From positions 124,001-188,000 of the forward strand of contig JBPYFJ010000139.1 of NCBI GenBank assembly GCA_051985675.1: a stretch of 64,000 nucleotides of DNA. Reading direction: 5' to 3'. Shown here piece by piece: positions 1 to 9,639 of this stretch (the stretch's first letter is position 1; each line of letters begins with the position of its first letter). The notes under the pieces were generated by a model. It was not told where the DNA came from. It did no database searches and was given only the letters and a program-made list of their open reading frames with translations. The translations under genes and the position numbers were made by a program. Source of the DNA: JAFAXD01 sp051985675. GTDB lineage: Bacteria > Pseudomonadota > Alphaproteobacteria > Rhizobiales > Xanthobacteraceae.

Positions 1-1
1 C

Positions 2-3000
2 TATCGCGACGCCGCCGTGCAGGGAATCCGTGACCTGCTCGGCCTCGCGCCGGGCGCGCCGATCCCGCGCCAGCGCATCGGCTCGATCAAGATGGGGACT
101 ACGGTTGCGACCAACGCGTTGCTCGAACGCCAGGGGGCGCGCACGCTGTTGATCACGACGCGCGGTTTTCGCGATGCGCTCAAGATCGGTTATCAGGCGC
201 GGCCAAAGATCTTTGCCCGCCACATCATCAAGCCACAGGTCCTGTTCGAGCGCGTGATCGAAGTTGATGAGCGCGTGCGTGCCGACGGCACCGTCGAGCA
301 GATCCCGGGCCTCGCCGCGATCCGCCCCGAACTTGAGCGCGCGCGCGCCAACGGCATCGAGGCGGTCGCAATCGTGTTCATGCATGCGTACCGGTTCCCA
401 GCCCACGAGCAACAGGTTGCGGCGCTCGCCCGCGAGCTCGGTTTCGCCCAGGTCTCGGCGAGCCACGAGGTTTCGCCACTGATCAAACTTGTCGGACGCG
501 GCGATACCGCGGTGGTCGATGCCTATCTATCGCCGATCCTGCGCCGCTACGTTGCGCAGGTGGCAGGGGATTTGGACGCATGGCACGGTGCCTCCTCTCC
601 CTCCCCCACGAACACCGCTCGCCTCATGTTCATGATGTCGTCAGGCGGGCTGACCTCGGCTGACCTGTTCCAGGGCAAGGATGCAATCCTGTCAGGACCG
701 GCAGGCGGCGTGGTGGGAATGGCGGAGACCGGCCGCGCCGCCGGTTTTGCGCACCTGATCGGTTTCGACATGGGGGGCACCTCGACCGACGTGTCGCATT
801 ACGACGGCGAATACGAGCGCGCGTTCGAGACCGAGGTCGCGGGCGTGCGCATGCGCGCCCCGATGATGTTGATCCACACCGTGGCGGCCGGCGGCGGTTC
901 GATTTTGCATTTCGACGGCGCACGTTTCCGGGTCGGGCCCGACAGCGCCGGCGCCAACCCAGGACCCAAATGTTATCGCCGCGGCGGGCCGCTGGCTGTG
1001 ACCGACGCCAATGTTATGGTCGGGAAACTGCTGCCGGACTTCTTTCCGAAGATTTTCGGCGCGGGGCAAAATCTGCCGCTCGATGCCGACGCGGTGCGCG
1101 AGGCCTTCGAAGGGCTCGCCCGCGAGGTCGGTGGGCGCAGCCCCGAAGAGGTTGCCGACGGCTTCATCCGGATCGCAGTCGAGAATATGGCGAATGCGAT
1201 CAAGAAGATCTCGGTGCAGCGCGGCTACGACGTGACCCGCTACGTCCTCAACTGCTTTGGCGGCGCCGGCGGTCAGCACGCGTGCCTTGTCGCCGATGCG
1301 CTCGGCATGACCAAGGTGCTGATGCATCCATTTTCATCGCTGCTCTCCGCCTACGGAATGGGGCTCGCGAACGTGCGCGCAACACGCGAGCAGGCGCTGG
1401 AGGAGGATTTCGGCGAGGCGGTGCTCGGCAACCTTGAAGCGGTTGGCCGCAAGCTTGGCGAGGACACGAAGCGAGAGCTGATCTTGCAGGGCGTACCAGA
1501 ACAGCACATTGCGGTTCGCCTGCGTGCGCATATACGTTACGCGGGCACAGACACCGCGCTCGTCGTCGACGCCGGTACGCTCGCAAGCATGAAAGCGGCG
1601 TTTGAGGCGGCGCATCGCGCACGCTTCGGGTTCATCGACGACAGCAAAACTCTGATGATCGAAGCTGTCTCGGCGGAGGCGATCGGCGGTGGTGCAACGT
1701 TCGAGGAGCCATCGCATGCAACGACCACGGCCGCTCTGCCCGCGCCCGCGCACCGGACCCGTTTCTACGCGAGCGGCGGCTGGCACGAGGCAAATGTTTT
1801 CACGCGCGACCAGCTCAAGCCCGGCCAGCATGTTGCCGGGCCCGCGATCGTCATAGAGCCGTACCAGACCATCGTGATCGAGGCAGGCTGGCGCGCGGCG
1901 ATCACAGAGAAGAACCATCTGCTGCTTGAGCGAGTGATGCCGATCAGGCGCACGCACGCGATCGGCACCGACGCCGATCCGGTGATGCTCGAAGTGTTCA
2001 ACAATCTGTTCATGGCGATCGCCGAACAGATGGGGGTGTCGCTGCAGAACACCGCGTACTCAGTCAACATCAAGGAGCGGCTCGATTTCTCCTGCGCGGT
2101 CTTCGCCGCCGACGGAACGCTCGTCGCCAACGCGCCGCACATGCCCGTGCATCTCGGTTCCATGGACCGGGCGGTCGAAACCATCATCCGCGAGAACAGG
2201 GGTGCGATCGCGCCGGGTGATGTCTACGCGATCAACGCGCCCTACAACGGGGGCACGCACCTGCCGGACATTACGGTATGCACGCCGGTGTTCGATGACG
2301 TGCAACGCGACATCCTGTTCTGGGTCGCAAGCCGCGGGCATCATGCCGATGTCGGCGGCATATCGCCAGGGTCGATGTCGCCCAACGCAACCACGATCGC
2401 GGAGGAAGGCGTCTACATCGACAATTTCAAGCTGGTCGAAGGCGGCCGCTTTCGCGAGCGCGAATTGCATCAACTGCTCACCAGCGCCAAATATCCAGCT
2501 CGAAATCCGCTCCAGAACATCAACGATCTCAAGGCACAGATCGCCGCCAACGAGAAAGGCGTTGCGGAACTGCGCAAGATGGTGGCGCAGTTCACGCTAC
2601 CTGTCGTGCAGGCCTACATGGCGCACGTGCAGGACAACGCCGCCGAAAGCGTGCGGCGCGTGATCGATGCCTTGCACGATTCGGAGTTTTCCTACGAGAT
2701 GGACCAGGGCACCGTGATCAAGGTGAAGATCACGGTTGACAAGTATAAGCGCGAGGCAACCGTCGACTTCACCGGCACCTCGCCACAGCAGCCGTCCAAC
2801 TTCAACGCGCCGGAGCCGGTGACCCGCGCGGCGGTGCTCTACGTGTTCCGGGTGATGGTCGACGACGACATTCCGATGAACGCCGGTTGCCTGCGGCCTA
2901 TCAACATCGTCATTCCCAAGCGTTCGATGCTCTCGCCCGAATATCCGGCGGCCGTGGTGGCAGGCAACGTCGAGACCTCGCAGGCGGTGACGAATTGCCT

Positions 3001-3532
3001 GTTCGGTGCGCTCGGCGCGCTCGCGGCCGCGCAGGGCACCATGAACAATCTCAATTTCGGCAACGACAAGTATCAGTATTACGAGACGATCTGCTCCGGT
3101 TCACCGGCCGGTCCGGGCTTCCCGGGTACCGACGCTGTGCACACTCACATGACCAACACCCGGCTCACGGATCCGGAGATTCTCGAGTTCCGCTATCCGG
3201 TCGTACTCGAGGATTTCCACATCCGCATGGGTTCCGGCGGCCGCGGGCGCTGGAACGCCGGCAATGGCATCCGGCGCACCATCCGTTTCTTGGAACGGAT
3301 GGATTGCACGATCCTGTCCGGGCATCGCCGCGTGCGGCCGTTCGGATTGGCGGGTGGAGAAGCCGGTCAGGCCGGGGACAATTCGGTGCGGCGAAAAGAC
3401 GGGCGGATCGAGAAGCTCGCAGGCTGCGACGCGACCATGCTCGACCCCGGCGAGGCGATCATCATCCAGACGCCGACCGCGGGCGGATACGGCACACCGG
3501 AATCAGCAACGAGGCGCCAGAATGAGCCCTGA
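2..3532 (+). CDS. Hydantoinase/5-oxoprolinase, fused HyuA-HyuB (5' partial)
   Basis: This is a cytoplasmic ATP-dependent amidohydrolase of the hydantoinase/oxoprolinase family, which opens cyclic amides such as 5-oxoproline or N-methylhydantoin. The reading frame is open from base 2, so the true start lies left of the window. The missing part should carry the N-terminal nucleotide-binding strand. The HyuA half runs to about residue 630 and includes GFDMGGTSTDV and FGGAGGQHACLVADALG. The HyuB half begins near MLEVFNNLFMAIAEQMG and contains NAPYNGGTHLPDITV and a C-terminal GSGGRGRWNAGNG. Both halves in one polypeptide of about 1,200 residues is the 5-oxoprolinase arrangement. The substrate cannot be fixed from sequence, because N-methylhydantoinase, acetone carboxylase-like and oxoprolinase enzymes share these motifs. 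The stop is TGA at 3530. Confidence 0.9.
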   Translation, partial: YRDAAVQGIRDLLGLAPGAPIPRQRIGSIKMGTTVATNALLERQGARTLLITTRGFRDALKIGYQARPKIFARHIIKPQVLFERVIEVDERVRADGTVEQIPGLAAIRPELERARANGIEAVAIVFMHAYRFPAHEQQVAALARELGFAQVSASHEVSPLIKLVGRGDTAVVDAYLSPILRRYVAQVAGDLDAWHGASSPSPTNTARLMFMMSSGGLTSADLFQGKDAILSGPAGGVVGMAETGRAAGFAHLIGFDMGGTSTDVSHYDGEYERAFETEVAGVRMRAPMMLIHTVAAGGGSILHFDGARFRVGPDSAGANPGPKCYRRGGPLAVTDANVMVGKLLPDFFPKIFGAGQNLPLDADAVREAFEGLAREVGGRSPEEVADGFIRIAVENMANAIKKISVQRGYDVTRYVLNCFGGAGGQHACLVADALGMTKVLMHPFSSLLSAYGMGLANVRATREQALEEDFGEAVLGNLEAVGRKLGEDTKRELILQGVPEQHIAVRLRAHIRYAGTDTALVVDAGTLASMKAAFEAAHRARFGFIDDSKTLMIEAVSAEAIGGGATFEEPSHATTTAALPAPAHRTRFYASGGWHEANVFTRDQLKPGQHVAGPAIVIEPYQTIVIEAGWRAAITEKNHLLLERVMPIRRTHAIGTDADPVMLEVFNNLFMAIAEQMGVSLQNTAYSVNIKERLDFSCAVFAADGTLVANAPHMPVHLGSMDRAVETIIRENRGAIAPGDVYAINAPYNGGTHLPDITVCTPVFDDVQRDILFWVASRGHHADVGGISPGSMSPNATTIAEEGVYIDNFKLVEGGRFRERELHQLLTSAKYPARNPLQNINDLKAQIAANEKGVAELRKMVAQFTLPVVQAYMAHVQDNAAESVRRVIDALHDSEFSYEMDQGTVIKVKITVDKYKREATVDFTGTSPQQPSNFNAPEPVTRAAVLYVFRVMVDDDIPMNAGCLRPINIVIPKRSMLSPEYPAAVVAGNVETSQAVTNCLFGALGALAAAQGTMNNLNFGNDKYQYYETICSGSPAGPGFPGTDAVHTHMTNTRLTDPEILEFRYPVVLEDFHIRMGSGGRGRWNAGNGIRRTIRFLERMDCTILSGHRRVRPFGLAGGEAGQAGDNSVRRKDGRIEKLAGCDATMLDPGEAIIIQTPTAGGYGTPESATRRQNEP

Positions 3533-3562
3533 CGCCCGACCTGTCTCGCTGTCGAAAGCTTG

Positions 3563-4507
3563 CTACGCCTGCTGAATCGCCGAGACCAGCCAGCTGCCGC
3601 CACGCTCACGCCGGAACGTCCACACTTCGGTCGCGGTCTGCGGATGATCGTCGCCCTCAACCACCCGGTCGGCCGACCGATCCACCATCTTGTCGACGAG
3701 CGAAAACTTCATCGCCACGGTGGCATAGTCGGTCGGGCCCTCGCGCCAGGCTTCGGCGAGGTCGCCCTGCAGAAGCTTTACATCGGACACGCGGTTCACG
3801 ACGCCGCGACTCGCGTTCTGCGCGAGGTCCTCGGCGAAGTATGACAGCATCTCAGGCGTGACGCGCGCGCGCAACGCATTGAGATCCTCATTGCTGTACG
3901 CGGCTTGGGTCTCGCCCAACAACCGTTCGAACGCATCATAGTCGGCGGCCGTGATGCCGATCTGATCCGATGGACCGGACGGCTGCGGCGCACCGGCACC
4001 GCCGCCCAAGTTTGACGTCACGTCACGCCGCATCGGCTGCCGACCGTAGCCGGGCGCGGCGAACGCCGGCTGTTGGCGCCGCTGCCACCAGTTCCAGATC
4101 AACCGCGCTACGATTACGACCAGCACGATCTGGATGAGGAGGCCAAGGATCGACGCGAAACCGCCGAGGCCACCGAAAAATCCGCTCCCGAACAACAGGC
4201 CGAACAAGCCGGCCCCAAGGAAACCGGCTGCCAGACCGCCGAGCAGACCGCCGCCGAACAAGCCGCCAAGACGGTTGAAGGCGCCGCCGGGACGCGCATA
4301 GCCCGGTGCGCCCGGTTGCGTCACGGAACGCTGCATCGGCGAGATCGATGGTGCTGTGGTCGTCGGCGCCGGCGTAGAAAAGGTGCGCATCCCGCGGCTT
4401 CCGAAACTAGACCCGCCGCCGATGCGCGCGTCGGCCGTGCCCGCCACCAGCGCAACTGCAAGTGCCGCAGCGCCAAGCGTTGCCAGAATGCGACTGATCC
4501 GGATCAT
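3563..4507 (-). CDS. Tim44-like domain membrane protein
   Basis: Predicted membrane-anchored protein of 314 residues with a Tim44-like C-terminal domain. The N-terminus is a signal or anchor segment (MIRISRILATLGAAALAVAL), followed by a Ser/Pro linker. A very Gly/Leu-rich hydrophobic stretch ends in a transmembrane helix and WNWWQRRQQ. From about residue 190 the Tim44-like fold follows (DYDAFERLLGETQAAYSNED to EVWTFRRERGGSWLVSAIQQ). In mitochondria this fold binds membranes at the import motor; its bacterial role is unknown. The ATG at 4507 is preferred over an upstream one at 4549 because GGGAGG stands seven bases before it. It follows the efflux operon in the same direction, 130 bases away, so co-transcription is possible but not evident. 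Confidence 0.8.
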   Translation of the reverse strand: MIRISRILATLGAAALAVALVAGTADARIGGGSSFGSRGMRTFSTPAPTTTAPSISPMQRSVTQPGAPGYARPGGAFNRLGGLFGGGLLGGLAAGFLGAGLFGLLFGSGFFGGLGGFASILGLLIQIVLVVIVARLIWNWWQRRQQPAFAAPGYGRQPMRRDVTSNLGGGAGAPQPSGPSDQIGITAADYDAFERLLGETQAAYSNEDLNALRARVTPEMLSYFAEDLAQNASRGVVNRVSDVKLLQGDLAEAWREGPTDYATVAMKFSLVDKMVDRSADRVVEGDDHPQTATEVWTFRRERGGSWLVSAIQQA

Positions 4508-4637
4508 CACTGCCTCCCAGGAGCCCAATGCGGGCCAAATCCGTTGCAACCATATTGGGGTTTGAGACGGCGTTTGGAAGGGGGCGCGGTGTCGCGCGCA
4601 AACGCTGAGCGATGGAGCGCGAAAAATGTGCGTCCGC

Positions 4638-6209
4638 TCAATGGGCTGCGGGGGCGCCCGGAGCCGCCGCCGGGACCGGACGGCGCATCAGCACCGCCAT
4701 TACGCCGAACAGCCCGAATAGCAGCGTCACCATCAGGAATACGTCGGCGAACGCCATCACGGTGCCCTGCATGCGTGCGAGCAGCATCAACTGCTTGATC
4801 GCCATCGGTTGCGCGTCGGCGCCGAAAGCCGAGAAGCGCTGGGCCAGGGTGGCCAGCATGTCGTTGGCGGGCTGGCGGCCCCAGGCCACCGACTCATGCA
4901 GCCGCGCGAAGTGCAGGTCCATGCGATCGTCGAGCACAGTATTCAGTGCAGCGAGCCCGAACGCGCCGCCAAGATTGCGGGTGAGGTTGAACAGGCCGGA
5001 CGCGTTCTTGAGGCGCTCCGGCGCGAGCGTGCCGAGTGCCAGATTGGTGATCGGCACCATGGCGAACATCAGCCCGACGCCGCGCAGCACCTGAGGCAGG
5101 AAGATCTGCCAGAAGTCGAAATCCTTTGTCAGATAGGTCATCTGCCAGGACCCGACCGCAAATGTCGTGAACCCGAACACCAGCATGATGCGCGGATCGA
5201 CCTTGTCCATCATGCGGCCGACAATCGGCGCGCACACAAACATTGCAACGCCCGATACGAACATGGTCTCGCCGATCATCAGCGCGTCGTAGCCGCGTAC
5301 GCGGGCCAGGTAGAGCGGGTACAGATAGGTCAGCCCGTAGAGCCCGATGCCCAGCACGAACGAAAACATGCTGCCAAGCGCGAAGTTGCGGTTGGTGAAG
5401 GCCTTGAGATCGACGATCGGCTGCGCTGCGGTGAACGCGCGAACGAAGAATGCAACCGCGGCAACCGCCGACACCACGGCGAACAACGTGATGGTGTCGT
5501 CGTCGAACCAGTTGTAACGCTGGCCTTCCTCAAGCACATATTCGAGCGAGCCGAGAAACGTCGCCATGAAGATGAGGCCCCACCAGTCGAATTGCTCGAA
5601 CAGCTGTAAGTTCGGTTTGTCGAAATCGATCAGCGCGGCGGTCATCCCGACCACGCCGATCCCGGGCAGGATGTTGATGAAAAACAGCCAGTGCCAGGAC
5701 AGCCTGTCGGTGAGATAGCCGCCGACGGTCGGGCCGATGGTGGGCGCCAGGGTGGCAATCAATCCGATCATCGGCACGATGATCGGCATGCGCGAGCGTG
5801 GAAACACCGTATAGGCGGACGCGAAAACGGTCGGAATCATGCCGCCGCCGATGAAGCCCTGGACGGCGCGCCAGAAGATCATCTGGTTCATCGAGCTCGA
5901 CAGTCCGCACATCAGGCTCGCAAGCGTGAAGCCGGCGGCGGAGCCGGCGAACATCCAGCGGGTACCGAGCGCGCGCGACAGAAAGCCGGACAGCGGGATC
6001 GCGACGACCTCCGCGATCAGATAAGCCGTTTGCACCCATGAGATTTCATCCGCCGAGGCGGAAAGTCCGGCCTGAATCTCTGTCAACGACGCCGACACTA
6101 CCTGAATGTCGAGAAGCGCCATGAACATGCCGAAGCACATGGCGAGGAACGCGACCAGCTGGCGCAGATCGATGCGGTCGGATGCAGTGGTGGTGGTAAT
6201 CTCGGCCAT
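4638..6209 (-). CDS. DHA2-family (EmrB/QacA-type) drug:proton antiporter
   Basis: Inner-membrane major facilitator pump of 523 residues with about 14 predicted helices, the DHA2 size. The first loop motif is seen as GFLSRALGTRWMFAGSAAGF, and the antiporter motif region as GGGMIPTVFAS followed by PTIGPTVGGYL. The C-terminal tail is cytoplasmic. It follows the HlyD-type adaptor gene by 57 bases on the same strand, so the pair probably forms an EmrAB-like system that, with an outer-membrane channel encoded elsewhere, expels hydrophobic drugs or uncouplers. Expression should be governed by the TetR gene upstream through the two operators at 7575 and 7626. The actual substrate is unknown. Confidence 0.9.
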   Translation of the reverse strand: MAEITTTTASDRIDLRQLVAFLAMCFGMFMALLDIQVVSASLTEIQAGLSASADEISWVQTAYLIAEVVAIPLSGFLSRALGTRWMFAGSAAGFTLASLMCGLSSSMNQMIFWRAVQGFIGGGMIPTVFASAYTVFPRSRMPIIVPMIGLIATLAPTIGPTVGGYLTDRLSWHWLFFINILPGIGVVGMTAALIDFDKPNLQLFEQFDWWGLIFMATFLGSLEYVLEEGQRYNWFDDDTITLFAVVSAVAAVAFFVRAFTAAQPIVDLKAFTNRNFALGSMFSFVLGIGLYGLTYLYPLYLARVRGYDALMIGETMFVSGVAMFVCAPIVGRMMDKVDPRIMLVFGFTTFAVGSWQMTYLTKDFDFWQIFLPQVLRGVGLMFAMVPITNLALGTLAPERLKNASGLFNLTRNLGGAFGLAALNTVLDDRMDLHFARLHESVAWGRQPANDMLATLAQRFSAFGADAQPMAIKQLMLLARMQGTVMAFADVFLMVTLLFGLFGVMAVLMRRPVPAAAPGAPAAH

Positions 6210-6266
6210 CGGATCACCCGGCGACTTGTTTTTCTTGCCAGCCCGGTCGCCCTGCCCGCGACGCGA

Positions 6267-7538
6267 TCAATCACGTCCGGGTAGCAGACCTACGCGCGGC
6301 ATTGCCATCCGGGTCGGCATCGGCGCGCCCTCATCGGCGACCGCGGCAGGCTTGGTGTTGATGCTGACCACGACCGACATCCCAGGCCGCAACAGGCTTT
6401 GCGTTGCCACGTCAGCGGGGACGCGCACGCGTACCGGAACACGCTGCACGATCTTGGTGAAATTGCCGGTCGCGTTGTCGGGCGGAAGCAGTGAAAACAC
6501 CGCGCCGGACGCGGGCGCGAGACTATCGACCGTCCCCTCGATGGCGTGCTCGGGCAGGGCATCCACGCTGATCGCGACCTTCTGACCAGGGCGCAGCCTA
6601 GCGAGCTGGGTTTCCTTGAAATTGGCATCGATGTAGACCGCATCGAGCGGCACCAGGCTGGCGAGCCGCTGACCGGTCTGCATGTAATCGCCGGTCTGCA
6701 CCGCCCGGTTGCCGATCACGCCGTCGATCGGTGCCCGAATTTCAGTGAACGCAAGATCGCGGTCCGCCTTGGCCGCGCCCGTGCGCAGCTCGGCGAGCGT
6801 TCGCTGCGCTTCGAGTTCCTGAGCTTGCGTCACTTCGACGTTGGCTTGCGCGGCCGCCAGCGCCGCCTGCGCCCCCGTCACGGCCGCGCGCGCCTGGTCG
6901 CGGTTGGCTTGCGCCGTCTCGAGCGCTTGATGGCTGGCAAAATCTTTCGCGGCGAGCGCCTGCTGGCGTGTCAGCTCGGCTTCGGCGCGGACTCGACCGG
7001 CCTCCGCGGAGGCGAGCTGCGCCTGCGCCTGTTCGACGCCGGCTCGGCTTGCAACGATCTGACGATCAATCCGCGCGACGGTTGCTTCCTGGCTTGCCAC
7101 CTTTCCGTGCGCAGATTCCGCCGCCAATCGATAGTCGCCGTCGTCGATGGTCGCGATCACGTCGCCGGCGCGGACACGGTTGTTGTCGGCCACCTGAATG
7201 GTCGCGAGATAGCCGGACACCTTGGCGGCGATCGTCGTGTTGTGCGCGTAGACGTAGGCGTCGTCGGTTGAAACCGTGAAACGGCCGACGGTCCACCAGT
7301 ATTCGCCGTACCAGCCGGCGACGCCGAGACCGAGCAGAAGCGCGCCACCCAAGATCAGGCGGCGGCGACGCGAACCCTGTTTTGCAACGGCGGTACCCGG
7401 CGTGAAGACGTCGGGTCCGGGCGAGCGCGGTGCAGGCATCGGGGCCCGCCCGGCCGGAATCGCGCTATCCGCGGCGGCCGCCTCGGTCACCAGGTTGAGA
7501 TGACTATGTACTTCTGATCGCTCGGGTTTTGCGCTCAT
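6267..7538 (-). CDS. HlyD/EmrA-type membrane fusion protein
   Basis: Periplasmic adaptor of 423 residues linking an inner-membrane pump to an outer-membrane channel. A single N-terminal membrane helix (RRLILGGALLLGLGVAGWYG) is followed by a biotinyl-lipoyl half-motif (AKVSGYLATIQVADNNRVRAGD), a long Ala/Gln/Glu-rich coiled-coil hairpin, the second lipoyl half (IRAPIDGVIGNRAVQTGDYM) and a beta-barrel ending near RPGMSVVVSI. The ATG at 7538 is chosen because a longer reading frame runs back through both TetR operators and into the divergent tetR gene. It is the first gene of the efflux operon, transcribed away from tetR. Confidence 0.9.
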   Translation of the reverse strand: MSAKPERSEVHSHLNLVTEAAAADSAIPAGRAPMPAPRSPGPDVFTPGTAVAKQGSRRRRLILGGALLLGLGVAGWYGEYWWTVGRFTVSTDDAYVYAHNTTIAAKVSGYLATIQVADNNRVRAGDVIATIDDGDYRLAAESAHGKVASQEATVARIDRQIVASRAGVEQAQAQLASAEAGRVRAEAELTRQQALAAKDFASHQALETAQANRDQARAAVTGAQAALAAAQANVEVTQAQELEAQRTLAELRTGAAKADRDLAFTEIRAPIDGVIGNRAVQTGDYMQTGQRLASLVPLDAVYIDANFKETQLARLRPGQKVAISVDALPEHAIEGTVDSLAPASGAVFSLLPPDNATGNFTKIVQRVPVRVRVPADVATQSLLRPGMSVVVSINTKPAAVADEGAPMPTRMAMPRVGLLPGRD

Positions 7539-7574
7539 GCGAGGACCCAGTTCCAACAGCTTGTGTCCACCAAT

Positions 7575-7593
7575 TGACCGAACGGTTCGGTCA
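7575..7593. promoter_or_regulatory. TetR operator, copy 1
   Basis: The 19-bp sequence TGACCGAACGGTTCGGTCA has perfect 9-bp arms around a central G. It lies 37 bases upstream of the HlyD start, in the spacer shared with the divergent TetR gene, where an autoregulated repressor would bind. An identical copy lies 51 bases away. Confidence 0.85.
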
Positions 7594-7625
7594 CTAGTAT
7601 GCCCTTTGCAGGCGCATGTCAAGAT

Positions 7626-7644
7626 TGACCGAACGGTTCGGTCA
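7626..7644. promoter_or_regulatory. TetR operator, copy 2
   Basis: This is an exact second copy of TGACCGAACGGTTCGGTCA, centred 51 bases (about five helical turns) from copy 1 and 42 bases upstream of the chosen TetR start. The same-face spacing would let two dimers cooperate or allow separate control of the two divergent promoters. Confidence 0.85.
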
Positions 7645-7686
7645 TTGCGTTGGGGTCGATTCGCGCCTATGTTTTTGGGTGAGCAA

Positions 7687-8346
7687 ATGACCTGCGGACG
7701 CGCCGTGATGACCATCCAAGCCGAACTCGCCCGTCCGTCCCGCGTAACCGAGGACGACAGCGCCAAACGCCGGCAGATCCTGAATGGCGCAACAACGGTG
7801 TTCTTGGAGAAGGGCTTCGACGCCGCCAGCATGGGCGAGATCGCTCGCGCGGCGGGCGTGTCGAAGGGCACACTCTACGTCTATTTCGACGACAAGCAGG
7901 CCCTTTTCGACGCTATCGTGCAGGAAGCTTGCCTGATCCACGCCGAGCGCGTGTTCGAGTTCGATCCTGCCGACCACAATGTGCCTGGAATGCTGACCAA
8001 GCTCGGCATAGCGTTCGCCACGGTGATGTGCCGGCCCGAGCAGATGTCCGCGATCCGCACCGTCATCGCGATCGCCGATCGCATGCCCGACCTCGGTCGC
8101 GAGTTTTATCAGACCGGCCCGGCGCGCGGTGCCGCCAAGCTTGCGGCTTATCTCCACGCCCAGGTTGCAGCCGGCGTGCTGGCTGTCGATGACACCATGA
8201 TTGCTGCCGAGCAGTTTATGGGCGCGGTGATGGCAACGTCGTTCAGGAGAACCCTGTTCAATTGCGGCGCGCCGACGTCCGAAGAGATCGCGTATGCGGT
8301 CGGGGTCGCAGTGCGGACCTTCATGGCGGCGTACGGCCCACGCTAG
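7687..8346 (+). CDS. TetR/AcrR-family repressor of the efflux operon
   Basis: DNA-binding repressor of 219 residues. The N-terminal helix-turn-helix is clear: RRQILNGATTVFLEKGFDAA, then MGEIARAAGVSKGTLYVYFD, then KQALFDAIV. The C-terminal half is the ligand-binding and dimer domain, with a TetR_C-like ending (AYAVGVAVRTFMAAYG). The ATG at 7687 has GGGTGAG five bases upstream; starts at 7669 and 7708 are possible, while longer readings would run through its own operators. It is divergent from the HlyD/DHA2 genes and very probably represses both them and itself, with release by an exported drug. It is convergent with the extensin-like gene, three bases apart. Confidence 0.9.
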   Translation: MTCGRAVMTIQAELARPSRVTEDDSAKRRQILNGATTVFLEKGFDAASMGEIARAAGVSKGTLYVYFDDKQALFDAIVQEACLIHAERVFEFDPADHNVPGMLTKLGIAFATVMCRPEQMSAIRTVIAIADRMPDLGREFYQTGPARGAAKLAAYLHAQVAAGVLAVDDTMIAAEQFMGAVMATSFRRTLFNCGAPTSEEIAYAVGVAVRTFMAAYGPR

Positions 8347-8349
8347 AAT

Positions 8350-9513
8350 CTAGTATCGCGCGCCCTGCCGCGAATACTCTTCGCTCTCGTAATACTCGTC
8401 GCCGGCCGGGTCGCGCCGACGGTTCGCCGACGACGACGTGCGTTGCGGCTGCGCCAGCATGGCGCGTTGCACGAGGCGCGATTGCGCGCGCGCCGCAACC
8501 TCCTCGCCCGAGACCGCCTCCGGATTGCAGATCCGCGTGCCGCTCGCGCGCCGCATCAGGTCGACGTGGATGTGATCGTAGTGGAACGAATTGGAACCAG
8601 GCGCCAGCACGGTCGTGAACTGCTCGCACGCGGCCGCCTCGACGTCGCGCAGGAAACCTTGTTCCTCCGGCATGCCGCGCCAGCCGTCCCGCACCGTGAC
8701 CGTGCGTCCGCTGGCGAGCGTGAATGCCGCGATGTCGAGCGCGTTGCCGAAGGCGTGCTCGGAAATATGCGCCCCCGGCTGGCCGTTCATGCCGCGGCAG
8801 GAATAGGCCGAGATCTGTTTGATCTCGACGACCGGGCTGCCGAACCAACGCTGCGCTGCGGGCTGAACCGCGTCGGTGACCCAGCGATCGAGCGCAGAGA
8901 CGATCGGACACGCGAGTGTCGCCGCCGGTGCGACGGTCGCCACCGCTGGCGCGGCGACCGATGCGCGCGGCGGTTCGAGCCGCATGGGAACGCCGGGCGC
9001 GCTGCTCGCCGGCGCGCTCTGCGGGCCGCGATAGCGATAGGGATCATCAAGCGGCATGGTCGCGGCCTGCGGCCGGCGCGCGTCGCTCGGTTCGTTGGGC
9101 GGCGCATAGGCGGGCGCGGAGCGCGCGGGCGAATAGGTCGTGGAAGATTGGTAGCTCGGCGGAGGCTGATAGCTTGGCGCGCCGTAGCTCGGCGTCGACC
9201 GGTAGTTCGGCGCCGGTTGATAAGTCGGGCCCTGTGGCACCAAGCCAGGCGGCCGCACCTCGTCGGCGTATCCGAGCGGAGCCCCTTCCCCCAGCGCCGC
9301 GACCTTGAGCGGAAAATCTGCCCCGCAGATCCCCGGTCCCTGGATCGGGCTCAGGAGCGCGACGGCCGGGCCTTCCTTGACGGCGCCTGATTTGAGGCAG
9401 GCCTCCTCGGCTTCGCGCCGCCAGGGTTCGCGCTCGGCGAACCAAGACCCGCTGCAGCCCGCGAGCGCGAGCAGCAAAATCGAGCCACCGAGATAGCGAT
9501 AAAGCGGGCGCAT
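8350..9513 (-). CDS. Extensin-like C-terminal domain lipoprotein
   Basis: Predicted lipoprotein of 387 residues. The signal ends in a lipobox (LLALAGCSGSW). The middle is a low-complexity Pro/Ser/Tyr-rich linker with repeated SYGAPSYQPPPSYQSS-like units. The last 170 residues form the extensin-like domain: a CPIVSALDRWV start, ISEHAFGNALDIAAF, GWRGM and FHYDHIHVDL. The H-x(6)-D and final HxHxD pattern recalls zinc D,D-peptidases of the VanY/MepA type, and this family is thought to act on peptidoglycan, which is inference here. Four cysteines in the domain suggest disulfides. It probably sits in the envelope of the cell. Confidence 0.85.
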   Translation of the reverse strand: MRPLYRYLGGSILLLALAGCSGSWFAEREPWRREAEEACLKSGAVKEGPAVALLSPIQGPGICGADFPLKVAALGEGAPLGYADEVRPPGLVPQGPTYQPAPNYRSTPSYGAPSYQPPPSYQSSTTYSPARSAPAYAPPNEPSDARRPQAATMPLDDPYRYRGPQSAPASSAPGVPMRLEPPRASVAAPAVATVAPAATLACPIVSALDRWVTDAVQPAAQRWFGSPVVEIKQISAYSCRGMNGQPGAHISEHAFGNALDIAAFTLASGRTVTVRDGWRGMPEEQGFLRDVEAAACEQFTTVLAPGSNSFHYDHIHVDLMRRASGTRICNPEAVSGEEVAARAQSRLVQRAMLAQPQRTSSSANRRRDPAGDEYYESEEYSRQGARY

Positions 9514-9639
9514 GGACCGACCATGCGAGGCCCGTTGTTAACGGCTCTTCAATACTGATGGGCGGATTTGCGGCGGCTCGAAATATGGTTAAGCAAAACC
9601 GGGGCCTAGCTACCCGGGTCCTGCCGCCAGGAGAAGGTG

